Shown one piece after another: positions 53,902 through 64,000 of a stretch of 64,000 nt of DNA. The stretch's first letter is position 1; every line of letters starts with the position of its first letter. The stretch comes from Progne subis subis. Its lineage: Eukaryota > Chordata > Aves > Passeriformes > Hirundinidae. The stretch is from assembly GCA_022316685.1 (NCBI GenBank), contig JAKJHU010000673.1:124001-188000 (forward strand), written 5' to 3'. Both the position numbers and the translations under genes were made by a program. A model generated the notes under the pieces. It searched no databases and was not told the origin of the DNA. It worked only from the letters and a program-made list of their open reading frames with translations.

Positions 53902-53919
53902 TGGCTCCCGAACAGGGAC
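53902..53919 (+). other. ERV-B2 primer-binding site, tRNA-Lys3 type
   Basis: TGGCTCCCGAACAGGGAC differs at one base from the tRNA-Lys3 site (TGGCGCCCGAACAGGGAC) used by betaretroviruses and lentiviruses. Confidence 0.85.
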
Positions 53920-54093
53920 AGGGGAAAAGAGCGGAAGGATGCTGATTCACCAAGAGATGCATTTGCACTGAGGTGAGAGCTCGTCGTCCTTGCAAATACG
54001 TATTGCGAGGCTAAGTGGATAAGGGGAGCAGGGGGCAGTTTCTTGAAAAAAAGGAGGAAGGTGCTGAGTACTCCCTTCCCTGCCCCGCAGAAG

Positions 54094-55892
54094 ATGGCAA
54101 GCATGGAGTGTGAGTTTGTTGCCACAGTGAAATTGCTAATGAGTATACTTTCTAAGAGGGGTGAAATAGTAGAAGAAAAAATGCTATAGAAGCTAGTAAA
54201 CTGGGCGCGGGGAAACGGACATTTAATAATTCCACCGGCACTGTTTCGGGTGGATGCATGGCGAGCACTGGGAGAGCTGATGTGGGAACTAACTATTACT
54301 AATAAGGATAAGGATATAAAGGATTTTCACTCCACATGGCATATTGTAACTAACACTGTGAGAGACATGCAAGCTGAGGCAAAAATCGCTGCAGCTGCTG
54401 TCCAGGCTCTTGCCTTGGAAGTTGGAGCGCTGCTGCCACCACCACCCACTTCAGCCCGACAAAGCAGATTTGGAGCTTTTCTTGGAAGCAAGGCACCCCC
54501 CCGATCAAAGGCTTGTCGGCAACCCAGTGTAGTACGGTAGCTGAAATGCTTCAAAAAACCTCTGGAGCCGCACCCGGTCCGCCGCTCCCGGTACCGCCCA
54601 GCCCCGCCGCACCCACAACGCATGTGCCTAGTGCCCCCCCCCCCCCTTTATCGGCTGTGCCCGAAGAAATACTGGTCGACCAGGAGATGGGAACGGGTGA
54701 CCCCTGCTGTCGACCACCTTCTCCAGACGCTGGTCTGCTGCCGGACGAATTAGAGGAGGGCCTCGAGGATGGACCGGTGCTCCCCCCAGGCAGAACCCCT
54801 GGCAGAACCCACAATTGGATTAAAAGAACTGACTGAGCAAATTCAGGCAACGTCTCGATGAGCGGGCACATGCAGCAGCTGAGCTGCTGGTGGAAAGAGC
54901 TCGGGAAATATCCACGGCAACTGTTAGTAATCGGGATGAGCCAATGTCTTTTAGCTCCCAGTTAACTCCAATGCAACGATTGCTTGAACAAACTGCAGAA
55001 AGCAGTCCCCAGACAACGCCTTCACCCGCTCCACCTGTGACTCGGTAGTCCGGAATTATACGTGATGCTATACTAGAAGGACAGTGGGAACCCGCAGGAC
55101 ATATGGCATGTCCAGGAGGGTGTCCTGTCGTGTTCAGAGATGGTAATCCTGTGTATGAGCAGCATGAATGGAAAATCTTGCAACAGGCAAAAAATACAGT
55201 AAAGGAGCATGGCTTGAAATCTGAAACTGCTTGAGCAATGTTAGATTGAATTCATGCTGCAGATATCAATTCTCCACTTGATTGCGCAAATATTGCCCAA
55301 CTGCTGTTATCTCCATCGCAGTACTTAGTTTGGCAGCGGGAATGGGTGCAACTGGCTAAGGTGGAAGCGAATTGCCCTAGAGCACAAAATGATATTCTAT
55401 TTGGTATGACAGCTGACATGGTACTGGAGATGGGAGATTTGCCAACGTAAATATGCAACTACAATACCCTTTACCGCTATTTCAACTTGTGGCATCAGCT
55501 GCTCAGCAGGCATATTATGCAGTACCAGATTCCTCACCATCGCCATATTGGCCTTTGAAAATGCCAATCCCAAGACTAAAGCCAGATTGGCCACGCTTCC
55601 CCAAGGAGCCAAAGTAGCCGACATGATCAAGTTGTCACTGCGAGCTGAGCAGGGTCAACAAGGACGGGCCATCGCCAAGGCAGTAGCTGCTGCAGTAAAA
55701 CTTACTACAAATGTTATCGCCGCTGCAGTACAAAAGTTAGGAAAACAACAATCTCTCCTGAGAAAAAAAGGAAATGGCATTCTAATGGTTTGTTTTAAGT
55801 GCGAGGCTCAGGGACACTTTCGGAGAGCCTGCACTACCACCGTGTGGTGTGACAACTGCCAACATGACAGCCATGCCACAAATGTCTGCTGA
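54094..55892 (+). pseudogene. gag: ERV-B2 gag
   Basis: Starts at the ATG at 54094 (MASMECEFVATVKLL), without a Gly at position 2. An in-frame TAG is at 54187. The matrix part runs on (WARGNGHLIIPPALF), then the frame moves to 54513-54836, which is rich in Pro. Capsid begins with GQWEPAGHMACPGG. The TGA before AMLD is shared with ERV-B1. Capsid has a one-base deletion near 55420 and a deletion of about 130 bases that removes the homology region. Nucleocapsid is open in 55548-55892, with CFKCEAQGHFRRAC and a second knuckle that keeps its His (CDNCQHDSHATNVC). Confidence 0.85.
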
Positions 55893-56347
55893 AAGACAAA
55901 AAACAGCTGGAACAGTGCAATGGGTCCCTGTGCTGTGACACAAATGGCCGGCCCAACACTATCAAGCAACTCCCACCACCAGTCACAAGAGGAAGCCTGG
56001 AGATTGATTTGGTAGCAGCAGTAGATGTAACTTTGATCGATTCTCGAGTGCAACACACCCCCACTAGAGTTACTGGACCAATATATGATAAGAACAGTGC
56101 ACTAGGAGCATTGCTACTAGGCAGATCCTCTACTGGCTTGGCCGGACTGATTGTTCTGCCTGGAGTAATTGACACAGATTACACAGGAGAAATTCAAGTG
56201 GTAGCCTATGCTTTACATACCCCAATGACTATTAAAAAGGGCACATGCATTGCTCAGTTGGTGTTGTACACCAAGGAACCTGTAGAATCAGACATTTTTC
56301 GACCTGCCCCACAAAGAGGGGTCCCAAGGATTTGGGTCCACTGGTGA
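55893..56347 (+). pseudogene. pro: ERV-B2 dUTPase domain
   Basis: The frame 56009-56347 covers most of the domain: AAAVDVTLIDSR, GLIVLPGVIDTDYTGEIQV and IKKGTCIAQLV. These are betaretroviral dUTPase motifs; the enzyme removes dUTP so that uracil is not built into viral DNA. It is encoded in front of the protease, as in betaretroviruses. The ERV-B1 counterpart is at 12893. Confidence 0.8.
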
Positions 56348-56745
56348 GGCCTTAGTCACCCTGGTTCAGCAAATGAAAAATTGTCCACTAGTTACTTTAA
56401 AGTTATCTTGGGGCACCTGGGAATATACCTTGAGTAAAGTTATGACTGATACTGGGGCAGACATCACCATTCTAGATCCTTGCCCCTTGTACAATCCATC
56501 AACGAGGTTCAGGGGGTAAGGGGTGGCCAACAACCATTGCAAAGCCAACATACCATTACCCTTCAACTGCCTGAGGGGCAGAGAATAACACTGCAGCCAT
56601 ACGTAATGGCTCTTCCAGGGGACCTCGGAGGACTGTTAGGGCGGGATGCCCTGAGCCAGTTAGGAGCTACAGTAGTCATTCCAGGACCGAATTTTCAGTA
56701 GTGGCCATTGCCCAGGAGCCTCCCACCCCTGCAATCTGCTGAAAA
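56348..56745 (+). pseudogene. pro: ERV-B2 protease
   Basis: The active site reads VMTDTGADITIL near 56445. A frameshift leads to 56480-56701, with the protease flap and end (LGGLLGRDALSQLGATVV). It sits between dUTPase and RT. Not functional as read. Confidence 0.8.
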
Positions 56746-58052
56746 ATGGTTGACCCTGTTTGGGCGGAGCAATGGCCACTCACCCAGGAGAGGCTCCGCA
56801 TTGCATATGAATTAGTACAAGAACAACTTCAAGCTGGGCACATTAAGCCATCCATCAGTCCGTGGAATACCCCTATCTTTGTTATGCCAAAAAAGTCTGG
56901 AAAATGGCGATTGCTGCATGACCTACAAAAGGTGAATGATCAAATGTGGGCTATGGGAGCTCTGCAACCTTGTATGCCACTCGCCACCATGCTCCCAGAT
57001 GGATGGCATCTTGCCGTCATCAATCTGAAAGACTGTTTTTTCACGATTCCATTACAACCACAAGACACCGTGCGATTTGCATTTACTTTGCCATCTATTA
57101 ATAAGGACGAGACCCCAAGTGGTTTGAGTGGGTGGTCCTTCCGCAGGGAATGCGCAACAGCCCCACAATGTGTCAGCTTTATGTTGCCTGGGCTTTGCAG
57201 CCAATCCAAAAGCAGTTTTCTGAGACAATCATTTATCATTATATGGATGACATCTTATTTTGTCAAGCTTCACCGATTACAGACAACATGTTGTCTGACA
57301 TCACAGCTAGATTGTCTACAAAGGGCCTGGTTGTTGCCCCAGAAAAAGTTCAACGCTCAGCTGCTTGGAAGTATTTAGGCTGGATGATAACTGCAGCCCC
57401 AGTCCAACCGCAAAAGGCAACTGTTAAAACCATGATTCAAACACTATCAGATGTCCAACAGTTGACAGGAGAGCTACAATGGTTGTGTCCAATTGTTGGA
57501 TTGACAAATGAGGACCTAGCACCATTTCATGCCCTCTAAGGGGTACCGATCCAGCTCTTCCCGTAAATTGGACTCCAGCTCTTCCTAGTCACTTACAGAC
57601 TGTGCTACACAAAGTTGCTAATGCAGCCGCTGATCGTGCATTCCCCGATATCCCAGTGTCCCTGTACATTGGCAATCTTATGAAAGCCCCATTTGCACTC
57701 CTGCTCCAAGTGCTGACATGGCAAAAAGAAAAAGGGGGAAAACTGGAGCATGAACAGGGACAGGAACTGATACAGAAATTGAAGCCTGAAAAAATGGCCT
57801 GCAAAATCTTAGAATGGGTCTTTCCACCTCAATCTGCTCCTCGGCGTGTCTGGCAAAGAACGGAGGTTGTGGCTAAGCTACTTGGAAAACGCAGGCAGCG
57901 ATGTAAAGAGGTTGCTGGGAAAGAACCAGCAACAATCGTGATCCCATTGAGAACGGATGCACTAGAGTGGTTACTAGCCAACTCGTCGGAACTGCAGCTT
58001 GCACTATTAGACTTTCCCGGTCAAATTCAGGCTGAAAAGCTGAGCCATCCAG
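56746..58052 (+). pseudogene. pol: ERV-B2 reverse transcriptase, truncated
   Basis: The frame 56746-57378 carries the fingers (QWPLTQERLRIAYELVQEQL, NTPIFVMPKKSGKWRLLHDL, VINLKDCFF). A frameshift near 57120 leads to 57132-57539 with LPQGMRNSPTMCQLYVA, HYMDDILFCQA and the thumb. A third frame, 57602-58050, holds the connection domain. The gene is cut by the ERV-D2 3' LTR at 58053, before RNase H. The RT fold is otherwise complete. Confidence 0.85.
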
Positions 58053-58427
58053 TGTCACCGAGACACACAAAGCAGTCACACGCAGACAAGAGATTTTCAC
58101 AGAGGTCCTTCCGATCCAGCTCACAGCCGAGAGAGTGGAGAGAAGAGAGCCCCTTTGTTTATTTCTTACTTTTTATACATTTGCAAGTCTAGCAGAAGAT
58201 TGGCTTTTGGGGTTTCCACCCCTGAGCCTCAGTGGCCCGACCAATTGTCATTTACAATTGTTTTCAGGTTAGAAATATGCAAACAAAGGACAAAGAATGA
58301 AAAACAAAGGATTTGTTTATGTTACATCTGTGGGAAAAGGTAGAAAACTGCTCTAATATTCTACAGTAACTAAAAGATCTGACTCCATTTCAAAAGACTT
58401 TAAAAACTCAGAAAAACCAGGGTAACA
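58053..58427 (-). repeat. ERV-D2 3' LTR
   Basis: 375 bases, TGTTACCCTGG (58427) to CTCGGTGACA (58053) on the minus strand, with the purine tract AAAGTTAAAAGGGTGTGA next to it. AATAAA is on the minus strand (TTTATT near 58157). Confidence 0.85.
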
Positions 58428-58654
58428 TCACACCCTTTTAACTTTAAAAAAAGAAAAAACAGAAAAAGAAAATGAACAAATTTACAAAGGGAATATATAC
58501 AAATTCAATCACTGTCTGTGGAGGAATCATCAGAGTGATCACTCGAGGATTCATCCACTTGGTGGCTTTCAAGTTGATCATGGCTTCCACCTTGCCTGTC
58601 AGCTGAATTCTGCCTCTGTGGTCACAGGTCAGGACGGACACACTTTGAAGGTAG

Positions 58655-61600
58655 CTAGCGTGTCCCAATATCTGTGGACACACATGCATACTCACGCCCC
58701 ATAGCGATTAGGTCATAAGGTCCTTCCCATTGCTTGGTGACTAAATTTCGGACCCGTACCTTTGCTCGAGGCTGTTGCTCACCGTCCGAAGCCTGCAATG
58801 AGAGATGATGGTTCAAAATGACAGAATTATTTGAGTTCTGCAGCACCGTAAGATGATTGATGGTGTACAAAGCCTTTGCCAACTGACTGTGTGGGGTTTC
58901 ACCCTGCATTCCCCGTTTCTGTTTCTGAAGAACATGCTTGAATGTACCGTGAGCACGTTCTACAATCGCCTGTCCCATTGGAGAATGAGGGATGCCAAAG
59001 TTATGTGACACACCCCATGACTGTTGGAACTGCTGTGCCTGCTGCGAGGCATAAGCAGGACCATTGTTGGTTTTCACAGCAGAAGGTATGCCAAGAAAGG
59101 CCTGCCTCCAGTGGGCAATGACATCACGGGCTTTCTCTCCTGTGTGAGCAGAAGCCAACATCGCAGAGGAGAACGTGTCCACTGTGACATGCACATACTT
59201 GAGCCGACCAAACTCGGCGACCTGGGTAACATCGGTCTGCCAAAGCTCCAAGGCTTTAAGGCCTCTGGGTTTAACCCCTGCCGGCAATGGCGCACCAAGG
59301 GCGTGACAGTCGTTGCACGACTCGCCAATTTCACGAGCCTCAGTGGCCGTCAGTTGGAACTGCTTCTGCAGCGTATGCGCATTTTGGTGGAAAAACCCAT
59401 GCAATGCCTTGGCCCGCCCGATCACATCAGGCTGAGGGGCTACCCACGCTGGGTTAGCCAACTTGTCAGCCCTTGCGTTACCTTCGGCTACAAATCCTGG
59501 CAAATTAGTGTGACTCCGTAGATGCAGAACATAATATGGATGAACTCTGGCCTGAATTGCACACCACAGGGCCTTCAGTAAATTAGACAAGGCAGGGTTA
59601 CTGACATCCTTCAAAACTGAATAACCCAATTGCTGTGCGATGTCAGCAACATAGGCGGAGTCTGTGATCAAATTGAAAGGTTCCTGGGAAAATTTCTCAA
59701 ATGACATGACAGCAGTCTTTAGTTCAACCAGTTGGGCTGACCCATCCTCATGGCTTTCCAAAACCTGCCAGTCAGATCCATCCTGCCAGGTAACAATGGC
59801 TTTTCCTGTTTTACCCAAACCGTCAGTGAGGACAGTGGGACCTTGCACTGATTCTTGGCTATTTTTGGGTCATAGAGAAAATTGAGTATTTTTGGCCACT
59901 TGCAATAGCTTGTGGCTAGGCAGATGATAAGTGATCTGCCCTGAAAAACCCTCGAGAGCACTTTGCAGCGAAACATTGTTTGCATAGCTCCAATCAAATT
60001 CCTCCCTCTGAACCGGGAGTATGATCTTTGAGGGATCTGCACCCATCAATTGCAAACAGCGTTGCCGGCACTTGATTATCAAGCGTGCAATCAATTCAAA
60101 CATCGCCGTCGCTGTCTTATGCGGCTGATGAGGCAGGAAGACCCATTCCAAGACATGCAGAGGATCAGTCCAATCATCAATCCACTGGTCAATGATACAT
60201 GTAGGATGTAAATCAGGAGTGGTAATGAACACAGTGACATCAATGGAAGGTTCAATGCGGTACACCTGGCCAGCCGAAACAGCTTGCTGAACCTCCTCCA
60301 GCACTTTTCGTGCCTCAGGGGTTAATTCACGAGGTGACTGTAAATCAGTGTCCCCTTTCAACAATTCAAACAAGGGAGACAGTTGTGCTGTGGCCAGTCC
60401 CAAGTAAGGATGTAATCAAGTGATAACACCTACCAGCTTCTGAGCATCATTCAGGGTCTTCACCGATTGCACAAATTGCACCTCATGGTGACGGATTGTC
60501 CGTTCCAGAATTTTGACCCCCAAATATTTCCAGGGAGGTTGTTGTTGTACCTTTTCTGGAGCTACCTGCAGTCCATGTGAATGCAGAGCATTCAACAACT
60601 GAGGCTGTATCCTCAGCAGCTCATCCTGGGTGGGCGTAGCCACCAAGATGTCGTCCATATAATGATAGACGTGAGCTTCAGGAAACTGCTTGCCAACTCC
60701 AGACAAGGCACGGGCTACATACCATTGGCACAACATTGGTGAATTCCGCATTCCTTGAGGCAGAACTTTCCATTGATACCGCTGTGCGGGCTCGGCATTA
60801 TTTATTGTTGGTACCGTAAAGGCAAATTTTGGTCTGTCATCGGGATGCAGAGGGATCGTAAAAAAACAATCCTTCAGATCCACAATGAGGACCGGCCAGT
60901 CCGCAGGAAGCATGGTAGGCAATGGCATGCCAGCCTGCAATGTTCCCATGCCTTCCATCACGGCATTGATCTTTCGGAGGTCTTGTAGCAACCTCCATTT
61001 CCCAGACTTCTTTTTGATACAAAAGACAGGAGTGTTCCAGGGACTGGTAGATGGTTCCAAATGCCCCTGATCCAACTGCTCCAATACGAGTTCACGAAGG
61101 GCGATTAGCTTGTCATGAGGGAGGGGCCACTGGTTCTCCCAGATGAGTCTGTCCACCAACCACCGTAAAGGAGGCGTGGGACACTCTGCGCCCTTCATCA
61201 CAGTGGCCCCAATCAAAAATCCATTCCCAATCGCACCCCATGCGGCCAATACATCCCTCCCCCAGAGGTTCTGAGGAATCTCAGTAACATGAGGCCAAAT
61301 TATGGCTGTCTGTCCCTCCGGGTTCGTGATGGCCACGGGATTCTGGCTCACGTAGCATTGCTTCGTTCCTCCCAAGCCCGAGATCGATGTCTTTGCCAGG
61401 GTCAAAGGCCACTGCGGGGGCCAAGCGTCCAGGGAGAGAATGCCTACGTACGCCCCTGTATCTAGGAGGCCACGAAGGTGAATCTCCGACCGCGTGGCAC
61501 CAACCATGGACACAGTACACAGCGTCTCAGGACGGTCTTCAGTCAGGACAGCAGTCCAGCGCACTTGAGGCGGCCCAGTAGAGCCAAAGCCACCTTCTCC

Positions 61601-61777
61601 TCGCGACCGGTCCTCGGTTCTGGAAACAGAAGACTTAAAAGGAACAAGTTGAGCAATTCGTGTGACTTTTGGGATAGTCAGAGGGGGGGTGGGTGTGGAG
61701 AACATTGCGTGAATCTGTCCCGAAAAATCCGCATCAATCAGTCCCAGGTGCACCATGATACTGCCAACTGACCCCAT
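58655..61777 (-). pseudogene. pol: ERV-D2 dUTPase-protease-RT-RNase H-integrase, two nonsense codons
   Basis: One phase runs from 61777 to 58655. Only two stops interrupt it, near 60415 (Trp codon in ERV-D1) and near 59868 (Arg codon CGA in ERV-D1); both are single transitions. Domains in order: dUTPase end (GLIDADFSGQIHAMF, PKVTRIAQLVPF), protease with LLDTGAYVGIL (Tyr where ERV-D1 has Asp), RT with IVDLKDCFF and HYMDDILVAT, RNase H (ITDSAYVADIA), integrase with HQNAHT and CNDC, LWQTDVTQV, VKTNNGPAY and IVERAHG. The second catalytic Asp of integrase is Asn here; ERV-D1 keeps Asp. The C-terminus WEGPYDLIAMGR is intact. Confidence 0.88.
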
Positions 61778-62900
61778 TTATGCTCAAAGAAGTCATATTC
61801 AACTGGTGGGAAAAGGGCCCGAGCCAAGCTCCGAATGTCAAAGGGTGTCGAAAGACTGGCATTAAAATAACGGAGAACCTGCATCGCCTCAGCTGAGCCC
61901 AGACCATATTTCCCGACTGCATCACGCAGTTCTGTCAAAGCCTGCCAAGCTAAGGGTTGATAGGTGTTATGAGTCGCACCCTGAAGGACAGGAAAGGCCT
62001 GAAGACCCTCAGATGAGGCAGCAGCACCTGCCTTATCCTGCCCTGTGGGCCCCACAGGGTCAAAGGGAGGCACTCGGCTGGGGACCGGCTGAACATCAGA
62101 CACCGCATGACCAGCACCAGCATCAGCACCATCGTTCAGCCCTTCAACCTTAGCCTTCACTTTCCCCCATAACTGCCAACGGTCTCTCGGGCGTACGGTC
62201 ACCTGACAGGGGGGTAGCGTCCAGGCTGTGGACAAAGAGCCAACGGCGCGGGAACCTTTGCTCTTGTCAAAAACTGGCCGCATTCCGGCCGTGTCCCCGT
62301 TAGCGCTGAACTTAGGAACCTCGGCGCCCACAGCCGCCACAACGATTGCAGCGGGCGGTGGGGGCGGGGCCGGACCAGCCGCTTGTGTCAGGCCCGCCGC
62401 ATCCTCAGCGGGGCTGGAGCCCGCACCGGCCGCTCGAGACTGGTCAGATGGCTCCGCGGCCGGCACACATCCCGGTCCCGCCCCCCCCGCCGCCCAAGAT
62501 CATCGCTGGAGCCCGAGGGCAGAGAACCACCCGGCACAGGAATCGGAGAGGGAGGGGAAGAATCCGTCTCACAAAGAAGCTGAAGCTCAGACTCAGACAA
62601 TACCTCTGGGTCTGATATAATGATACCACCCCCCTCCAGCTCCCCGTCCTGCTTCGAAACGGGGCTGGTAGCCTGCGAGCTGGGGGGGGGGCCGGCCCCC
62701 ACACAGCCCTCTCAAATAACTTCCACGGCAGCAACAATCCTGCAATTTCCTTATCATATTCTATTTCAAGTATGTCCATCAAACGTTCCCCCAGGAGAAG
62801 CCATACCTGCCGACTGAGCACAGCATTTGGCGTGGGAAAGAACCCACGCTGTCTGCCCCGCGTGAACAGACTCTGAAGCCCCTCCCGGGAAACCAGACTG
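61738..62900 (-). pseudogene. gag: ERV-D2 gag, truncated
   Basis: The matrix end and proline-rich part are at 62444-62900. The frame 61738-62466 has the Ala/Pro-rich linker and a capsid N-terminus (AFPVLQGATHNTYQPLAW, PFDIRSLARALFPP). Capsid stops shortly after EYDFFEHKWG and joins the dUTPase segment in another phase near 61740. Capsid C-terminus, homology region and zinc knuckles are missing, as in ERV-D1, but with about 190 bases more capsid. Confidence 0.8.
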
Positions 62901-62906
62901 TTCTTC

Positions 62907-62924
62907 CACACGCAGGGGTCACCA
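62907..62924 (-). other. ERV-D2 primer-binding site
   Basis: On the minus strand: TGGTGACCCCTGCGTGTG, two bases from the LTR. The first ten bases match tRNA-Trp; the rest does not. Confidence 0.6.
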
Positions 62925-62926
62925 CT

Positions 62927-63316
62927 TGTCACCGAGACACGCAAAGCAGTCACACGAGACGAGCGATTTTCACAGAGCAGAGACTTCTCCATGCCAGCTC
63001 AAGCCTGAGACAGGGGGGAGAGAGACCCTCCAGTTTATTTCTTACTTTTTATACATTAGTGGGTCTGGCCGAACATTGGCTTCTGGGGTTAAACAACTCT
63101 CAGCCTCAGTGGCTATACCAACTGTCAGTTACAATTGTTTTCAGGTTAGAAATATGCAAACAAAGGACAGAGAATGAAAAACAAAGGATTTGTTTATGTT
63201 ACATATGTGGGAAAAAGGTAGAAACTGCTCCTAATATTGTGCAGTAGCTAAAAGATCTGACTCCATTTTATGAAAATTCAAAAGGCTTTAAAAAACTCAG
63301 AAAAAACAGGGTGACA
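62927..63316 (-). repeat. ERV-D2 5' LTR
   Basis: 390 bases, TGTCACCCTG (63316) to CTCGGTGACA (62927) on the minus strand. Clearly more diverged from the 3' LTR than expected for a provirus with so well kept a pol. Confidence 0.85.
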
Positions 63317-63682
63317 GGGCACCACCAAAGTTACCGCAGAAAGTCCACTTGGCCAAGAAGTGGGGAAATTCATAGGCTGTTTTCGTGAAGCAGGGACAGT
63401 GAAGCAGGTACATACGTCAGGTACAGGATTGCCATTACACTGCTCAAAGCCAGTGTACCATGGCGTGGTGACACAGGAAAATGCACCTGCAGATGATTGG
63501 CAAGCATCCACCTCGAGCAAGCCAGAACTCCAGTGGGGTCCTTGGGATCCTTATGACGGTCGTGAGGCAAATGAGGGGAACTTCAGACCAACTCTTACAC
63601 CACCCCATGACTCACGATTGTCTTCAAGGGATCTTCATAGCGACATTGCGAAGTCTTCAGGACTTGTCAATGTTGGTAGTTG
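63317..63682 (+). other. Unidentified open stretch
   Basis: Part of a 197-codon frame (63360-63953). The first 107 or so codons have no family that I recognise; they include CSKPVYHG and WGPWDPYDG. The rest of the frame is retroviral pol. The junction at about 63683 is where similarity to ERV-G begins. It may be another ERV piece. Confidence 0.3.
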
Positions 63683-64000
63683 CACATCGCTTTGTAACAT
63701 CTTTACCTTTCTTGCAGTGTTGGGGGAAAAAATACAGTTGTATGGGTTGATTTTTCAGTGGGATTCATCACAGAAAGACCCATTGTTGATTTTAGAGTGG
63801 ATTTTTTTATCTTACAGGTCTCCGAGGACGATCCTCTCAAGTCTGGAAATTATAGCTCAAATCATCATCAAAGCTAGGACCAGGCTGCAAACAATGGTAG
63901 ACAAAGATTTTACAACAATTTACCTGCCTTTGAAAAAAGATTATTTTGATTAAGCTTTGCAAAAGTCAGAGGATTTGCAGATTGCATTGTTAGATTACTC
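63683..64000 (+). pseudogene. pol: ERV-G-family pol fragment, RT connection domain
   Basis: Reverse-complement homology to ERV-G at about 45000-45340, starting GCACATCGCTTTGTAACATC. The translation LYGLIFQWDSSQKDPLLILE, LEIIAQIIIKARTRLQTM and LPLKKDYFD matches the connection domain between RT and RNase H. A stop follows DYFD. It continues beyond the window. Confidence 0.75.

Larger units (their letters stand above)
58053..63316 (-). mobile_element. ERV-D2, env-less betaretrovirus-like provirus
   Basis: Same layout as ERV-D1: 5' LTR (62927-63316), PBS, short gag joined to dUTPase, protease, RT, RNase H, integrase, 3' LTR (58053-58427), no env. The flanks ATCCAG and GGGCAC do not match. Pol is nearly identical to ERV-D1 over long stretches. 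The two LTRs of D2 differ more from each other than the D1 and D2 pol genes do. Confidence 0.85.

Noticed and set aside
59024..59521. 165-codon plus-strand frame
   Set aside because: Antisense of ERV-D2 integrase, and the same shadow as in ERV-D1.

Overview
The window is vertebrate nuclear DNA, almost certainly from a bird and probably a songbird. I find no host gene that I can name. Nearly every kilobase is a transposable element: endogenous retroviruses (ERVs), solo long terminal repeats (LTRs) and one CR1 LINE, nested inside one another. The bird assignment rests on the CR1 element, on avian-leukosis-type Env proteins joined to betaretrovirus-like pol genes, and on a tRNA-Trp primer-binding site (PBS). 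The density and nesting suggest a gene-poor, repeat-accumulating region such as heterochromatin or a sex chromosome; that is inference. I name the elements with letters. These are my labels, not database names.

Layout. 1-2552: 3' end of ERV-A (+): integrase tail, a full-length open env, 3' LTR. 2553-13419: ERV-B1 (+, betaretrovirus-like), split by ERV-C (3363-12892, -; a gammaretrovirus-like provirus with gag, pol, env and an extra Cys-rich ORF) and by a 195-bp LTR-like insert. 13420-19017: ERV-D1 (-), without env. 19018-21493: 5' part of ERV-K1 (-), whose LTR carries a solo LTR (E). 21494-26066: ERV-F (-, betaretrovirus-like). 26207 to about 31350: CR1 (-) carrying solo LTRs G2 and I1. 31467-37071: solo or paired LTRs (P, D4, L, I2, M1, N, M2). 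37072-52878: ERV-H (+, gammaretrovirus-like), split by LTR D3 and by LTR I3, which itself contains the whole provirus ERV-G (41660-51322, -). 52879-58052: ERV-B2 (+), with solo LTR A2 in its 5' LTR. 58053-63316: ERV-D2 (-). 63317-64000: an unidentified piece, then a pol fragment of the ERV-G family (+).

Relative ages follow from nesting. ERV-H is older than I3, which is older than ERV-G. ERV-H is older than B2, which is older than A2 and D2. B1 is older than A, C and the 195-bp insert. CR1 is older than G2 and I1. F is older than K1, which is older than E. Six LTR insertions have perfect target-site duplications (A2, D3, E, G2, I2, N); two more have one mismatch (G, D4).

All gag-pol genes carry stops or frameshifts. 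The exceptions worth noting are ERV-A env, open for 493 codons, and ERV-D2 dUTPase-protease-RT-RNase H-integrase, which keeps one frame for about 3.1 kb with only two nonsense codons. All coordinates come from reading the sequence by eye. LTR ends without a matching duplication may be off by several bases.
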